Shown here piece by piece: positions 53,480-64,000 of a stretch of DNA of 64,000 nucleotides. The notes under the pieces are model-generated. The model saw nothing but the letters and a program-made list of their open reading frames with translations. It was not told where the DNA came from and did no database searches. Position numbers and translations under genes: made by a program. The first letter of the stretch is position 1. The number at the start of each line of letters is the position of its first letter. The stretch is taken from contig NC_062219.1 of NCBI RefSeq assembly GCF_902686445.1, positions 110,609,160-110,673,159 of the forward strand. The letters are read 5' to 3'. This DNA comes from Sciurus carolinensis (Eukaryota; Chordata; Mammalia; Rodentia; Sciuridae).

Positions 53480-53618
53480 TGGGCTAAGGTGTGGCTCAGT
53501 GGTAGAGCACTTGCCTAGCACATGTGAGGCACTGGTTTTGAGCCTCAGCACCACATAAAAATAAACTAAATAAAGGTATTGTGTCCATCTACAACTAAAA
53601 ATATTTTTAGATATATAA
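53480..53618 (+). mobile_element. ID-type SINE with long tail
   Basis: GGGCTAAGGTGTGGCTCAGT start, 'cactggttttgagcctcagc', tail 'attgtgtccatctacaacta'. Only 30 bp from the previous copy and in opposite orientation. Confidence 0.93.
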
Positions 53619-53624
53619 ATATAG

Positions 53625-54080
53625 ATATTCATTTATACAATAAAACTCATTCACTAGGCACCTGTTGTATGCAAGACACTCCTAGAAACACAGGGGAACA
53701 TAACCTCTTACAATATGTGTTCTGCATCAAGGACCTTACAAGCTGATAGGTAAGGGAATAGCTGTACATAACTAACTAAAAAGAAGCAATATGTTTTAAG
53801 AATTTTCAAGTGTCATAGCCAGAGTACCACCAGACTTTAGACTGACAGACATCACTCCTGAAGGAAAGTTGAATGGAGTATGAACCATTTATGATAGAGA
53901 GATAATATTTCAAAAGGATAAGGTTTCAAAAGGTGGAAGTGAAAGAGAATATTCGAAGTTAAAGGCACAGCATGAAAACAGGTGGGCGACTAGGAAAGGG
54001 CAGGTTTGGAAATGGCCGGAGCAAGGCGATGCACCTTGCCAGCACTGACTGTTCAAACCCCTGAAGGAGTTTTGGAAATT
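53625..54080 (-). mobile_element. L2 LINE fragment
   Basis: 'ctcattcactaggcacctgt', 'tgtatgcaagacactcctag', 'aaggaccttacaagctgata' are reverse L2 landmarks. Confidence 0.75.
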
Positions 54081-54084
54081 TGTG

Positions 54085-54195
54085 GAGGCAGTTTTGATTG
54101 TCATATGGTTAGGGTGCACAGCTCTAACCCGGTTGACACAGGCTAGGATACTGATTGTCCTTCAGTACACAGGACAGTTCTATAGAATGCAATGT
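54085..54195. mobile_element. Possible MER20-like hAT relic
   Basis: 'cacaggctaggatactgatt' and 'cagtacacaggacagttcta' resemble the middle of MER20. Weak. Confidence 0.4.
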
Positions 54196-55153
54196 TTTTC
54201 AACATCCCTCATGACTTTGGAAAAAACCCACCAAGTAGGTAAGTTAGAGTAACCTAGACCTACAATCTAATTCTACTTAAATAGAAACAGTTCTTTTTTT
54301 CTTATACAGTTTTAACTCACTGAATTTTCTAGGAATAAACCTATCTAGAAACCAAGGGAAGAGTATACTTTATTTTGTTAGAAATAACAGATTTCAGAAA
54401 ATCTTTACCAAAGGTAATGTCTCCCTTGGTTCTTGAGCCACCAATACACATATAAATCAATCTCAATTAGTAGCTATCACATTCAAGGTGGTTCTACACA
54501 TGTTCAAGCAGTTGGCTAGTTCATTATACTTTCTAACATATTCTCCCAGTATTTAGATGTGAAAATGAGTAAATATAATTGTTTATAATAAAGTTCCTTT
54601 GTTTTTCTTTTATACTATAGTCATGGCATTATATTGATCTTTTGAAAATGTGTAGACAGACACAGGAAACCTATGGATTTCATTTCAGGATAGTAAAGGG
54701 AGATTATTGACAATATGGTATAAAAAAGAACACATTTAAGAACTATTGGACTAGAGTGTATGTAGGAATGTGGGCGACCAGAGTCGTAAAGACAAAGTAG
54801 ATCTAAGTCATTCTGGGTTTAGGAAAACAGACTGAAAAGGCTGTCATTGAATGGGTAACAGGTATAGAGTGTACCAATGAAGATTTCATGACATGAACCC
54901 ATCATGACAACATAATCAAAGGAAGCCTTAGGAGGACTGAGTTGCAGCATTGTGTAGACAGAACTTTAAGGTGAAAAACTGGTAGCTGTAAGAATCATTT
55001 GCAATCCTGGATTATCACTATAACTCCCTGTATTAAGGTAAGGAAGAGATGACTTTTACAGACATATATTATTTAAAGATCCAAAGAATTTTTGACATTT
55101 AGTTTTAGGGATAAGAGAGAGAGAGACTGAAGATAGTAAGGATGAAAGATAAA
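54196..55153. other. Unique AT-rich intron
   Basis: No element recognised. Confidence 0.45.
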
Positions 55154-55437
55154 GATTGGAGAGTTGGGGGTGGGAGGGGTTAGCGTTAGGGTTAGGGTTA
55201 GGTTTAGGATTAGGGTTAAGGAGGGTGGCAAGAATGGAGGAAGGAAGGACTGTACAGAGGGAAAAGAGGGTGGAGGGGGGAATGGGAAAAATAACAGAAT
55301 GAATCAAGCAACATCACCCTATGTAAATTTTTGATTACACAAATGGTATGCCTTTACTCCATGTACAAACAGAGAAACAACATGTATCCCATTTGTTTAC
55401 AATAAAAAAAAAAGAATAAAAAAAAATTGAAGAGTTG
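55154..55437 (+). mobile_element. Truncated retroposon 3' end containing telomere-like repeats
   Basis: Flanked by ATTGGAGAGTTG (55154-55165) and ATTGAAGAGTTG (55426-55437). The insert has a G-rich left part with TTAGGG units, then 'caccctatgtaaatttttga', 'gagaaacaacatgtatccca' and an A tail, as at 50.5 and 56.9 kb. Confidence 0.78.
55179..55221 (+). repeat. Short interstitial telomere-like array (TTAGGG)n
   Basis: About seven units, some exact TTAGGG and some variants (TTAGCG, TTTAGG, ATTAGGG, TTAAGG). Confidence 0.9.
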
Positions 55438-55473
55438 TTTATAAAATCAAGATGACTGATCTTGATTTCGAAC

Positions 55474-55680
55474 AAGAAAAGAAACAGGGAAATGCTAGTA
55501 GAATGAATCGGATATTATTACCCTATGTGCATATATGATTACATCACCTTTGTAATCCTACATCATGTACAACCGGACGAAGAGAAGTTATACTCCATTT
55601 ATATGTGATGTGTCAAAATGCATTCTACTGTCATGTATAACTAATCAGAACAAGTTTTTGTTTTAAAAAAGAAAAGAAAC
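55474..55680 (+). mobile_element. Truncated retroposon 3' end with 12-bp target-site duplication
   Basis: AAGAAAAGAAAC at 55474-55485 and 55669-55680. Insert has 'tattattaccctatgtgcat', 'tgtcaaaatgcattctactg', 'tcatgtataactaatcagaa'. Related to the 19.1 and 48.1 kb copies. Confidence 0.8.
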
Positions 55681-56303
55681 AAGGAGAGAGGAATGCCATG
55701 TTCAGAACTTCTGGTGATGTACACTTCTAAGAGGTAGTGGAGGGTTCTAAAACAAATCAAAAGAGAAAGGAGAGAAGCCAGACAGGCAGGAGGAAATGAG
55801 AATATGAAATGACAGAAGACAAGGATCAAAACAGAAAAGGTAATCAACAATCTGCAGAAGGGACAAAGATGAGGAGTGAGAGAAAGTCTGCCAGAGTGAG
55901 AGGCGTGGGTCAATGCTAGCAACCTTCTGGGCGGCAGTCTCAGTCAAGCTGGGGGAGTAGAAGCCAGACTGCAGGAGACAAGGAGTGAGTGGGCGATGAG
56001 GAAGTGGAAGCGACAAGTCTGACTCTTTCTAGTAGTTTGGTGGTTAGAAAGAAAGAAGAGAAATAAGATGTTAGCTCAAAAGAGTAATAAAGAAAAGGGA
56101 TGTTTTAGAACAATAAATCTCACCAAATAAACAGTAAAACATTGCAGGAATTGTTTACAAATGTCCTTTTCTGTAAAAATAAATAAACTGAACCAAAGTA
56201 GCCTTTGTTACAACTCTAAGATTCCATGATAAACTGTTCAGGTGTACAAATAATATTGGTTAAGAAATAAAGCATTCCTATCTAAAAAAGAAAAAATTTA
56301 AAA
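55681..56303. other. Unique purine-rich intron
   Basis: No element recognised; the strand is A/G-rich around 55680-56100. Confidence 0.4.
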
Positions 56304-56351
56304 ATCTGTTTTGTAGAAACAAGATTCATCTGTTTTGTAGAAACAAGATTC
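56304..56351. repeat. Tandem duplication, two copies of 24 bp
   Basis: 56304-56327 and 56328-56351 are identical (ATCTGTTTTGTAGAAACAAG plus ATTC). No decay, so recent. Confidence 0.95.
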
Positions 56352-56554
56352 ATCTCTCCCTAAGATAAAGAGGGAAAAAGATACTTTTTTATTCCTACTA
56401 GACTCCTACCAAAAAACTACAAAGCATTATAATATTTGGAGAGCTCACCAAAGCCACCTGTGAAGTGATTAATTTAAAGCCAAATCAGCTCTCCTTCCTG
56501 GAAACCTGAAAGACCACCGCACAACCAGACTGAGAGACAGTCTCATTCTGACAA

Positions 56555-56745
56555 GAACACAGGCTTGTACGATGATACTGGATTCCAGTGCTGGCTCTGC
56601 AATTCACTGGGTTTGAGAACTTGGCACATTACTTCTCCAAGCTCTTTCCCCTCACATCTCAGTTGAGATCATACTTGTAACCTAAGGGTTATCATAAATA
56701 CTACATAGTGTTAGGTATTATTATTGATATTCTTAATATCTTAAG
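56555..56745 (+). mobile_element. MIR SINE
   Basis: 'attccagtgctggctctgca', 'gagaacttggcacattactt' and 'aacctaagggttatcataaa' follow MIR order. Confidence 0.75.
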
Positions 56746-56864
56746 ATTAGAGCTATAGAGTGGTTTTCCTAAGTTCCTACAGAAAGATAAATTTAAGAAA
56801 GAGAAGCATCTAACTTAAATACATATGACCATATCAACTAGATGAGACTGCTTTTTCATAACCT

Positions 56865-57068
56865 AAAGAGTTTGTACTGTGGGGGGGAAGGAAAAAAAAT
56901 AATCAAACATCATTACCCTATGTAAACGTATAATTACACAAATGGTATGCCTTGACTCTATGTACAAATAGAGAAACAACATGTATCCCATTTGTATACA
57001 ATAATAAAAAAAAACAAATAAACCCCCAACACAGCAGCTCAAAAAAAAAAAAAAAAAGAGTTTGTACT
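56865..57068 (+). mobile_element. Truncated retroposon 3' end with 14-bp target-site duplication
   Basis: AAAGAGTTTGTACT at 56865-56878 and 57055-57068, exact. Insert of 176 bp has 'cattaccctatgtaaacgta', 'gagaaacaacatgtatccca' and a two-part A tail. Confidence 0.9.
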
Positions 57069-58560
57069 AGTTCAGATCAAATTTATACTTATTATATAAG
57101 GTAAGTACAATACTAAAGTCCTTTGAGAACAGGACTCTCATGACCAATAATATTTACCTGTTGATAATTACCCCAAAAATATCATATAATTTACTATAAA
57201 AATGAATTTCAGCAGAACAAACTAAAAGTTGTGATGTGTTCATTCTACTGTCCTGAGATGATTACACTGAGCAATGTCTCTGAGGAAAGATCCTCAGAGA
57301 TCATAACGGGAACTCAGAGTTTGCAGAGTTATCTATGAAATGCCCACAAGAAATGGCTTGGCCAAGACTTATAAATATGTCACAATGCAGGTGACCTTAT
57401 TTCAGAAGGTGAATTATAAGGATCTACAGTGGAGACAAAGAGTCAGTGAAATTCTAAAGCATTTCCCCAGCTTATACACATTTATCTTATGAAGCACAAA
57501 GGACCACCAATTTTATGAACTCAAGAATCAGTGTCACTCCCTTTAGATTTTCCCTGTTTTGAAAGCAGTGAAGCAGTCACATTATACTCCGTTCCAGGTG
57601 CTTAAATGGCTGCCCCAATCTTAACAGTGCATTGAAAGATACTGTGATTCACACTCAGCAGAGGCTTTGTCCAGACAATGTTAAAAACCATAAATTTGAC
57701 TAAAGTACAATTAGGTACCTACGGCTATCAAAATGACAATTTCTGGTGTAAATGATGATACAAGGATATTCATCAGGGTAAAATGAGAAAAATGAATGGA
57801 CAAGCTATACATCTGCTCAATTTTTACAGAGTCTGAAGGAGGAAATCCCTCCATTTCCTGTAAGAAAGTAAGTACTGGGTAATGTTGTCTCACTGGTCTA
57901 AGCTGGTTTTTCCAGCTCTGTGGAAAGCAAAGTAAAGGACACAACAATCTAGTTTTAGGCAGCAAAAGCCACCCAAGGGCAAATGCAGATGCAGCTTTAG
58001 CATGTTGACATTTATCAAAATGAAATAAAGGATTTGTATTTCATTTTTCATTATTCTTGTGTCAATATTCTAATCCACTAATGGGGAAAATCATGTTTCT
58101 GTTTAGGGTTCTTCTTGAGTTTAGCAGTCACTTATCAGTTCACTAAACTTATTTGAAAAATTTACTGTTAACTACTACCTAACAGAGAATGAGTGGGGTC
58201 CTGTATATTAGGAAGAAAAGACACAGTCCCTGATAGAGAGAACCTATAAATGACCAAGTAGGAGCCAAACTACCTCTGCTATTGTGGACATTTTTCTAAT
58301 TTTGAACATAATCTACAATAAATCCAATGTACTATATAGTTAGTTAAGATGGAAAAAAATCCCATCCATTCGTGTATTTTCAGGATAAAGTGAAGATTTG
58401 GATGCAAATACCTCACTGTACTGCCTCAAAACGATATAATCCAACTTGAGAAGAATAGCAAATAAGCAGATATCCTATTCTTTCAAGGGAAAAGTAAACT
58501 AAAAGAAAAAAAGGAACAAAGTAAGAGTAGGGAGAAATAATTTTTTAAAAACTTTTAAAT
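57069..58560. other. Unique AT-rich intron
   Basis: No element recognised. Confidence 0.45.
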
Positions 58561-58812
58561 AAATTTGGGCATCATTATGCCAGGCACGGTGGCACACGCC
58601 TGTAATCCCAGCGTCTTGGGAGGCTAAGGCAAGAGGATCAAGAGTTCAAAGTCCGCCTCAGCAAAAGCAAGGTAATATGCAACTCAGTGAGACCCTGTCT
58701 CTGAATAAAATACACAATAGGGCTGGGGATGTGGTTCAGTGGTTGAGTGCCCCTGAGTTCAATCTCTGGTACCAAAAAAATAAATAAATAAATAAAAATT
58801 AGGCGTCATTAT
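58561..58812 (+). mobile_element. B1-dID dimeric SINE, full length, with about 17-bp imperfect target-site duplication
   Basis: B1 half from 'gccaggcacggtggcacacg', then 'gaccctgtctctgaataaaa', then 'gggctggggatgtggttcag' (ID-like half), tail (AAAT)n. Flanks share GGCATCATTAT/GGCGTCATTAT. Confidence 0.95.
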
Positions 58813-60135
58813 ATAGATATCTTTGGTTTAATACTGTGATACTTATGCTGAGAAAAACTGATCAGTTTTAATTCTACTGTAAAAACAAAATTGTAAAAAA
58901 ACCAACAAACATCAAATGAAATAAAGATTAAAGTTGGAAAGAATTTTTCTCCCCAGCTAAAAAAGGAAATAGCTGTCTTTTTTTTTATAACAGGGCACTT
59001 AAAATGTCATAATATCATAATGGCAGCCTGTATAGCACACAGTCTACCTTATAAAATTACTTTAATATTTTATGTTTTAGTCAATTCATTCACTTTTTAC
59101 TATGCGCGAGGATGATATAAATGCTTCCTTGTATAGACTTTTCCTCTTGTTTCTGCATGGCAAGATTTTATTTCCATTGGAGAATAATGGTATGCACTTT
59201 ATTTCCATTGGAAAGTACCAGCATGTATTTTAATTCCTCTGGTTACAGGACCAGAAAGAAAGAAGTGACCCAGGAACTATACCATTTGGTAAAGATTCCT
59301 TCTCTTTAGAAGTTATTAAGTGGAAAGAGAAACTGGCTGTGGAGTGCTCCTACTTTAGTTCAGAGAAACAAGTGGCTGCTGCTTTATGCAGCTGCTGTAC
59401 CAATGTATGCATCCTTCACACAGATCCGGATCAGACAACGACAGCCTCGGGTTCTGGCCAGCGGGCACAAGTCTGGGGTTACACAAGCAACTCGTTCCTT
59501 TTCTTCCATGAGCACAGAAAGATAATATTATACTATGGCTCACGAAAAATGTGGTAAGTGGTGATGCTTTCCAGACATCGATGTCAAAATTAACTTGTAG
59601 TTGATGCCCACTTGCTTAAGTTTCATTCAAGTTCAAATTATTCGCTCTGAAAGGGAAATGTTTACTTTTGTACACAGTTTGGTTTCAACCTCCAAAACCA
59701 TTGCTAGAAATTAATCTTAACCACTGAACATCTGCTTGAAAACTCAAGCCCAAGTCCATCATTTTAATGAGATCAATTATAAATACTCTCTACTGTGAAG
59801 AGTGGCATATTGTCACCACACAAATCATTCAAACCAGAATCCTAGCCCTGTTAAATTATTCAAAACTACAGTTCACAAATTGGTGAGCACTCATTATTTA
59901 ATACTTAAAGTTAGTTTTTAGTCAATACAAGAGCTTATTTATTCAAGCGTTTGTTTATCTCATCTAAATCTCCAGGTACAATGTTTTGTGATTATTTTGT
60001 AATCCTTCCACAGATATACATAAGACCTGTAATTTCCCATATTGCTATACATAGCCACAAATCCACCTCACTGATTCTAAACCCTTTCATGCATTTAAAA
60101 CAATTTCCCTAATACAGACTGCCATAGACCCTTTT
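58813..60135. other. Unique intron with a short tandem-like duplication
   Basis: TTTATTTCCATTGGA occurs at 59167-59181 and 59198-59212 (period 31). 59640-60110 is repeat-free. Nothing coding. Confidence 0.4.
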
Positions 60136-60140
60136 ATCCT

Positions 60141-60380
60141 TTTGGGGTTTTTTGTTTTTTTTTTTGGGGGGGGAGGGGTTTGTTTTTTTAAGTAGGGATC
60201 GTACCCAGGGGTTCTTTACCACTAATCTACATCTCCAGTACTTTTTAGTTTTCATTATGAGAGAGGGTCTTCCTAAGTTGCTTAGGGCCTCACAAGTTGC
60301 TGAGTCAGGTCTCAAACTTGAGATCTTCCTTCCCAGTCTCTCAAATTGCTGGGATTTTAGGCCTGCATCACCGTGCAGGC
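60141..60380 (-). mobile_element. B1-dID dimeric SINE, diverged
   Basis: T/G-rich tail, ID-like half complement 'gggatcgtacccaggggttc', B1 half with 'ctcaaattgctgggatttta'. Confidence 0.87.
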
Positions 60381-61180
60381 TCCCCTTATTTAAAATCATT
60401 GTTTCTTTGTATATGTTGTCTAATTTATCTTAATTAATGTCTTTTATTGTGATTGCTTACATGATGAGTGTCACATGAATGACTGTGGGGTGGGACTTGG
60501 ATTTGACCGTTTTTTTAGCAGTTGAACAAGCCAAATCTCGTCATACTTTCTAACCACAGCTGCCCTGGGAACATTTTTAAGGCTATTTAAGTTACACTGT
60601 CAGTTCCTTTTTAAAAATTTATGTTGCTAATTCATTTAATAAATATTACTAATTCATTTAGCAAACTATGTGATAGGCACAACAAAATATGCAAAATCCC
60701 TTACAAAACAAAAAGAAAAATGTAAGCCTAGTTCCGGCACAGTTTGGCTTCCTCCCACACATTTCCTGCCACTAAGTGTGTTATAGTCCTGGCTTAGAAC
60801 AGAGCTCGAAGATGCCCCAAGGAGTGCTGAGAACCGAACAGCACACAGTAGGTACTCCTTGTTGATTGATGAGCAAGACTCATTTCATGAGTGTTTCCCC
60901 TTCTTAAAGCTCTTCATTCCTTTTGCACTTTCTTCTCCATCATGCTAACACTGACATTAATGACATGCAAACTTTCTAACAATAAAAATTCAATCCTGAT
61001 TCTCATTGCGGTTAGGGAGTAGAAGTACCTTGCCAGCTGGCTTCCTTGCCTCCATGTGCTCCTGACTTCTGGTGCCTTCCTTTTGTTTGTTTTCTTCTGC
61101 TTCTCCCACCAAACTAAAATATCCCAGTTGCTTCAGAGCACTAAAGCTCTTCTGTAGACAGAGGCAGAATTTGCTCTAAT
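60381..61180. other. Intron with weak L2-like scraps
   Basis: 60605-60700 and 60750-60880 carry L2-like 3'-end words ('cacagtaggtactccttgtt'). Assignment is uncertain. Confidence 0.35.
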
Positions 61181-61184
61181 CTCT

Positions 61185-61530
61185 GCAATTCCACATCAGG
61201 AAGAACCCCCAAAGTCCTCCCCTTCAACCATCCTGCTGAAGAACTAATGAAGCCACCCCACCCACTGCCCCATCAGCTCACACTCTTCTGAATAGCTGTA
61301 ACAACCTGAATTTCCTCTTCCCACAATGGTCGTCTTCTGTTCCAATCCAGCCTTTCTCTTTACTTCCTCTTTACATTTCCTGGTCTTTCCCTTTCCTTTA
61401 CCTCTAACAAATGTCTTCAGCCCACCCAATCATTCATATCCATCTTCGTCAAGACTCAACTTCCTGCAAGTGGTCATGTTTTTCTTTTAGAATTTCTATC
61501 ACATGCTAATGATGACACAACTTTTGCATT
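61185..61530 (+). mobile_element. Possible L2 LINE fragment
   Basis: 'tcgtcaagactcaacttcct' resembles the L2 'ttcaagactcagctcaa' region. Confidence 0.45.
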
Positions 61531-61534
61531 TGTG

Positions 61535-61668
61535 TTGCACTTTAAAAACAACAAACTCTTAATACATTCTCTTTTATAATCACCATTATAGGTAGCTTTT
61601 ATTATTACCATTTTCTGCTGAAGATATCAAGGACTTAAAGACCACTCACTCTGAAGATGAGACTCGGT
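61535..61668 (-). mobile_element. MIR SINE fragment
   Basis: 'ttataatcaccattataggt' and 'attattaccattttctgctg' are reverse MIR landmarks. Confidence 0.6.
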
Positions 61669-61669
61669 T

Positions 61670-61848
61670 TGTTTGCAGCACTCAGGACTGAAATCAGGTG
61701 TACTCTACCACTGAGCTACATCCCAACCCCTTTGTTATTTTCAGAGAGGTTCTCACTAAATTTCCCAGGCTAGACTTGAACAGTCTGAACATTCTCCTGC
61801 CTCAGCCTCCCAAGCAGTTGGGATTACAGGTGAGTGCCTGTGAGAACT
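61670..61848 (-). mobile_element. B1-dID dimeric SINE, old copy
   Basis: 'gtactctaccactgagctac' complement of the ID-like A box, then 'ctcagcctcccaagcagttg' of the B1 half. Confidence 0.85.
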
Positions 61849-61899
61849 CCAGTTTTATAAATCAAAATCCAAATGGTCTTTCTCTAATGTCATATCCCC

Positions 61900-62890
61900 C
61901 TTCTTCATTACTGACCCATTTATTTTTCCCTTTACAGTCAATATTCTGAAAGGATGCTTACCCTCTAAATTTATTGTCCCTTCCTCATACCCCCCATTTC
62001 TCTTAACTCTAACTGAAATAATCTGTTGAATCTATCCTTCCGCACATCTCTTCTGCCAAAACTGCCAATGGCTTCTACACTGGCAAACCCATGCAGTTTC
62101 TGATCAGTAAAATTTGACATAGTAAGTGACATTCTTTCTGGAATGCTTGAATCCCTTGCTTCCAGGATACTATATTCTTTGGGGCTTTTCCTACCTCACT
62201 GGCTGCATCTGCTCAGTTTCCCTCACTGGTTCCTCCTCCTAATCTCATTTCAAATGTTGGGAATTATACCAGGGCTCTGTCCTTATCACTCTTCTCTATC
62301 TAAAATTATTATTCCAGTCCTAGGGCTTTAAATAGCACTGCAGACTTGACCCACAGCCTGAATTCCATACTCAAAGTCTACATCCTACATGGCGTGGACC
62401 TTCCAGGACCACCACCTGCCCTCACCTACCTCTTCACCTCATCACCTGTCACTCTGCTACAGCCATACTGGCCTCCTTGTAACTCCTTAAACATACCAAA
62501 GAGTTTAGCTGTGAAGTCTTTGATTTTAACACTCTGCTGCCTGGGTCCTTGCCTAAATATTTATAGGTGGCTCACTCCCTAAGGTAATTCAGGTCTCTGC
62601 ATAAATATCACCCTAACATCAAGGCCTCCCTATGCTACATGAAAAAAAAAAAAGCATATACTTGCTCTCCAGTTTCTCTATCCCCTTACTCTATTTTTCT
62701 TTAAAACACTTATCATTATCTGCATATCTGCATGTTTATATATTTATTTGTTTACTAATAGTCTCAGTGTTCCAATAGAATGTAAACTCCATGAGGAAAA
62801 GAAATTTGTTATGTTTCTTAAAGGTCACATCCCTAATATGTATTAGAGTGTCTGGCCTATATTAGGACTCAATAAATATCTGTTGAAGAA
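61900..62890 (+). mobile_element. L2 LINE 3' portion
   Basis: Long pyrimidine-rich L2 text ('actgccaatggcttctacac') ending in 'aatgtaaactccatgaggaa' and 'aggactcaataaatatctgt'. A13 interrupts at 62641. Confidence 0.75.
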
Positions 62891-64000
62891 ACAAACATGT
62901 ACTAGTATCACACAATTGAATTCAAATTGTTAATTACAGTGCTATCTGCTAAACAATATTTTAATTCCTTTAGAGTAGAATTTTGTGCCATATATTCCAA
63001 ATTTGTATGCAGTTAGCATAGGTGTAGGTACACAGTTTTGGGTGCTCAATAAAGACTGTGGTTGCCTGATTAATTTGAGCAATGAAGAGAAAAGAAGGAT
63101 CACAGAATTTCAAGTATATTCAACAAGAAGTTATTTTTAGGTAATTCTGTGGACTGTTATGAAGAAAACTTAATGATACAGGCCCTGCCATGTGGAAATA
63201 TATATGTTTTATGATATTGAAAATAGAAAATTAAAAAATCGTAAAACTCAAAAAAAAGAAAATAGAAAATCATAATGTATATGACATAAAAAGGTATATA
63301 AATAAATATAAACATGTCAAACCCTTTTGGCAAGAACCCAAGCTGAAATAAACTCAACTAAAAGAGTAAGCAGGAAGAGAGAATGTGGAATTTTTCACTC
63401 ATGAAATCCAGATAGAAATAAGAACTGAATAAAGTTACATACAAAAGGTAAAAGGGGATTAATCAGAAGGGAAGGAAGAAGGTTACTGTAGTTCAGGTTT
63501 TAGAAACAAAGAATATAAATAATGCTACAACACATCTCTGTTGGCAAGTTTTCTCCTAAGAGTACGGAATATGGACCTGGAAATGTATATTAGTAGCACC
63601 CACCGCCTTAAACCAGAAACATTAAGAACATGACAATTCTGGAATTTCAAGATGTCGAGAAATTCTATAATACTTCCGGATCACTGTAAAACCAATTTGC
63701 CTCTCCTGCCACACAAATGTTATTTTAAATGAATATATAAACCTTGACAGGCTCATTAAGCTAACTGGAAGATTCTACTGGCAGTTTGTTTACACATATT
63801 TTTGGTGGAACGTTTTATATTAGAGAGGAGAAAACTCTATAAATTATTTTTGTTGACTTAATTTATTTACATGGAAAAAAAGATTACAAACCAAAGGTCA
63901 TCTTGTACTTGCCAGTGAACACATTTTGGGCACTGAATGAATGTATGCCTTATTTAAGTTACAGCAGCTGATTCCTTAATAACTCAGTATTTCTAATTTT
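62891..64000. other. AT-rich intron to the window edge
   Basis: A short L2/MIR-like end near 63020-63060 ('gggtgctcaataaagactgt'). 63690-64000 is repeat-free with several TAAT and TTTAC words. No exon seen. Confidence 0.4.

Noticed and set aside
55179..55221. True chromosome end or fusion point
   Set aside because: Array is very short, degenerate, inside a retroposon and inside a RUNX2 intron; not a telomere.

Overview
This window is intronic DNA from a mammal, most likely a squirrel-family rodent (ground squirrel or marmot type). It holds two protein-coding exons, both on the minus strand. I recognise them as consecutive internal exons of RUNX2, the Runt-domain transcription factor of bone and cartilage. 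The organism call rests on the SINEs: tRNA-like ID elements with a long A/T-rich tail, and dimers of a B1 half joined to an ID-like half (B1-dID type). Squirrels are the group in which I know these together. Several short A-tailed retroposon 3' ends of a recurring, apparently lineage-specific family agree with this.

Layout along RUNX2 transcription, from high to low coordinates. 64000-30513 is intron upstream of exon A. 30512-30339 is exon A (174 nt). 30338-11077 is a 19.3 kb intron. 11076-10915 is exon B (162 nt). 10914-1 is the following intron. Exon A carries the end of the nuclear localisation signal that follows the Runt domain, plus the start of the Pro/Ser/Thr-rich region. Exon B continues that region. 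Both exons start and end in the same phase and are multiples of three, so either can be skipped in frame. The Runt-domain exons (upstream), the short alternative exon and the terminal exon (downstream) were not found and should lie outside the window.

The rest is ordinary mammalian intron. It contains old MIR, L2, L1M, MER5A and MER2 relics; about twenty ID and B1-dID copies in both orientations; CA microsatellites; homopolymer tracts; and a small telomere-like repeat. Many insertions have clear target-site duplications and some are nested, which gives a relative order of events. No second gene, tRNA, rRNA, CRISPR array or bacterial-type system was found. All other open frames are short, without coding character, and mostly lie in repeats.

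The most useful leads concern RNA processing and insertion history. They are a possible poison exon about 1 kb downstream of exon B, a hairpin with G-runs just inside the donor of exon B, a cluster of three truncated retroposons at 55-57 kb (one carrying TTAGGG repeats), a small A-tailed retrocopy of an unrecognised RNA, and a sharp-edged exact 37-bp repeat. I did not find a new biological system here.
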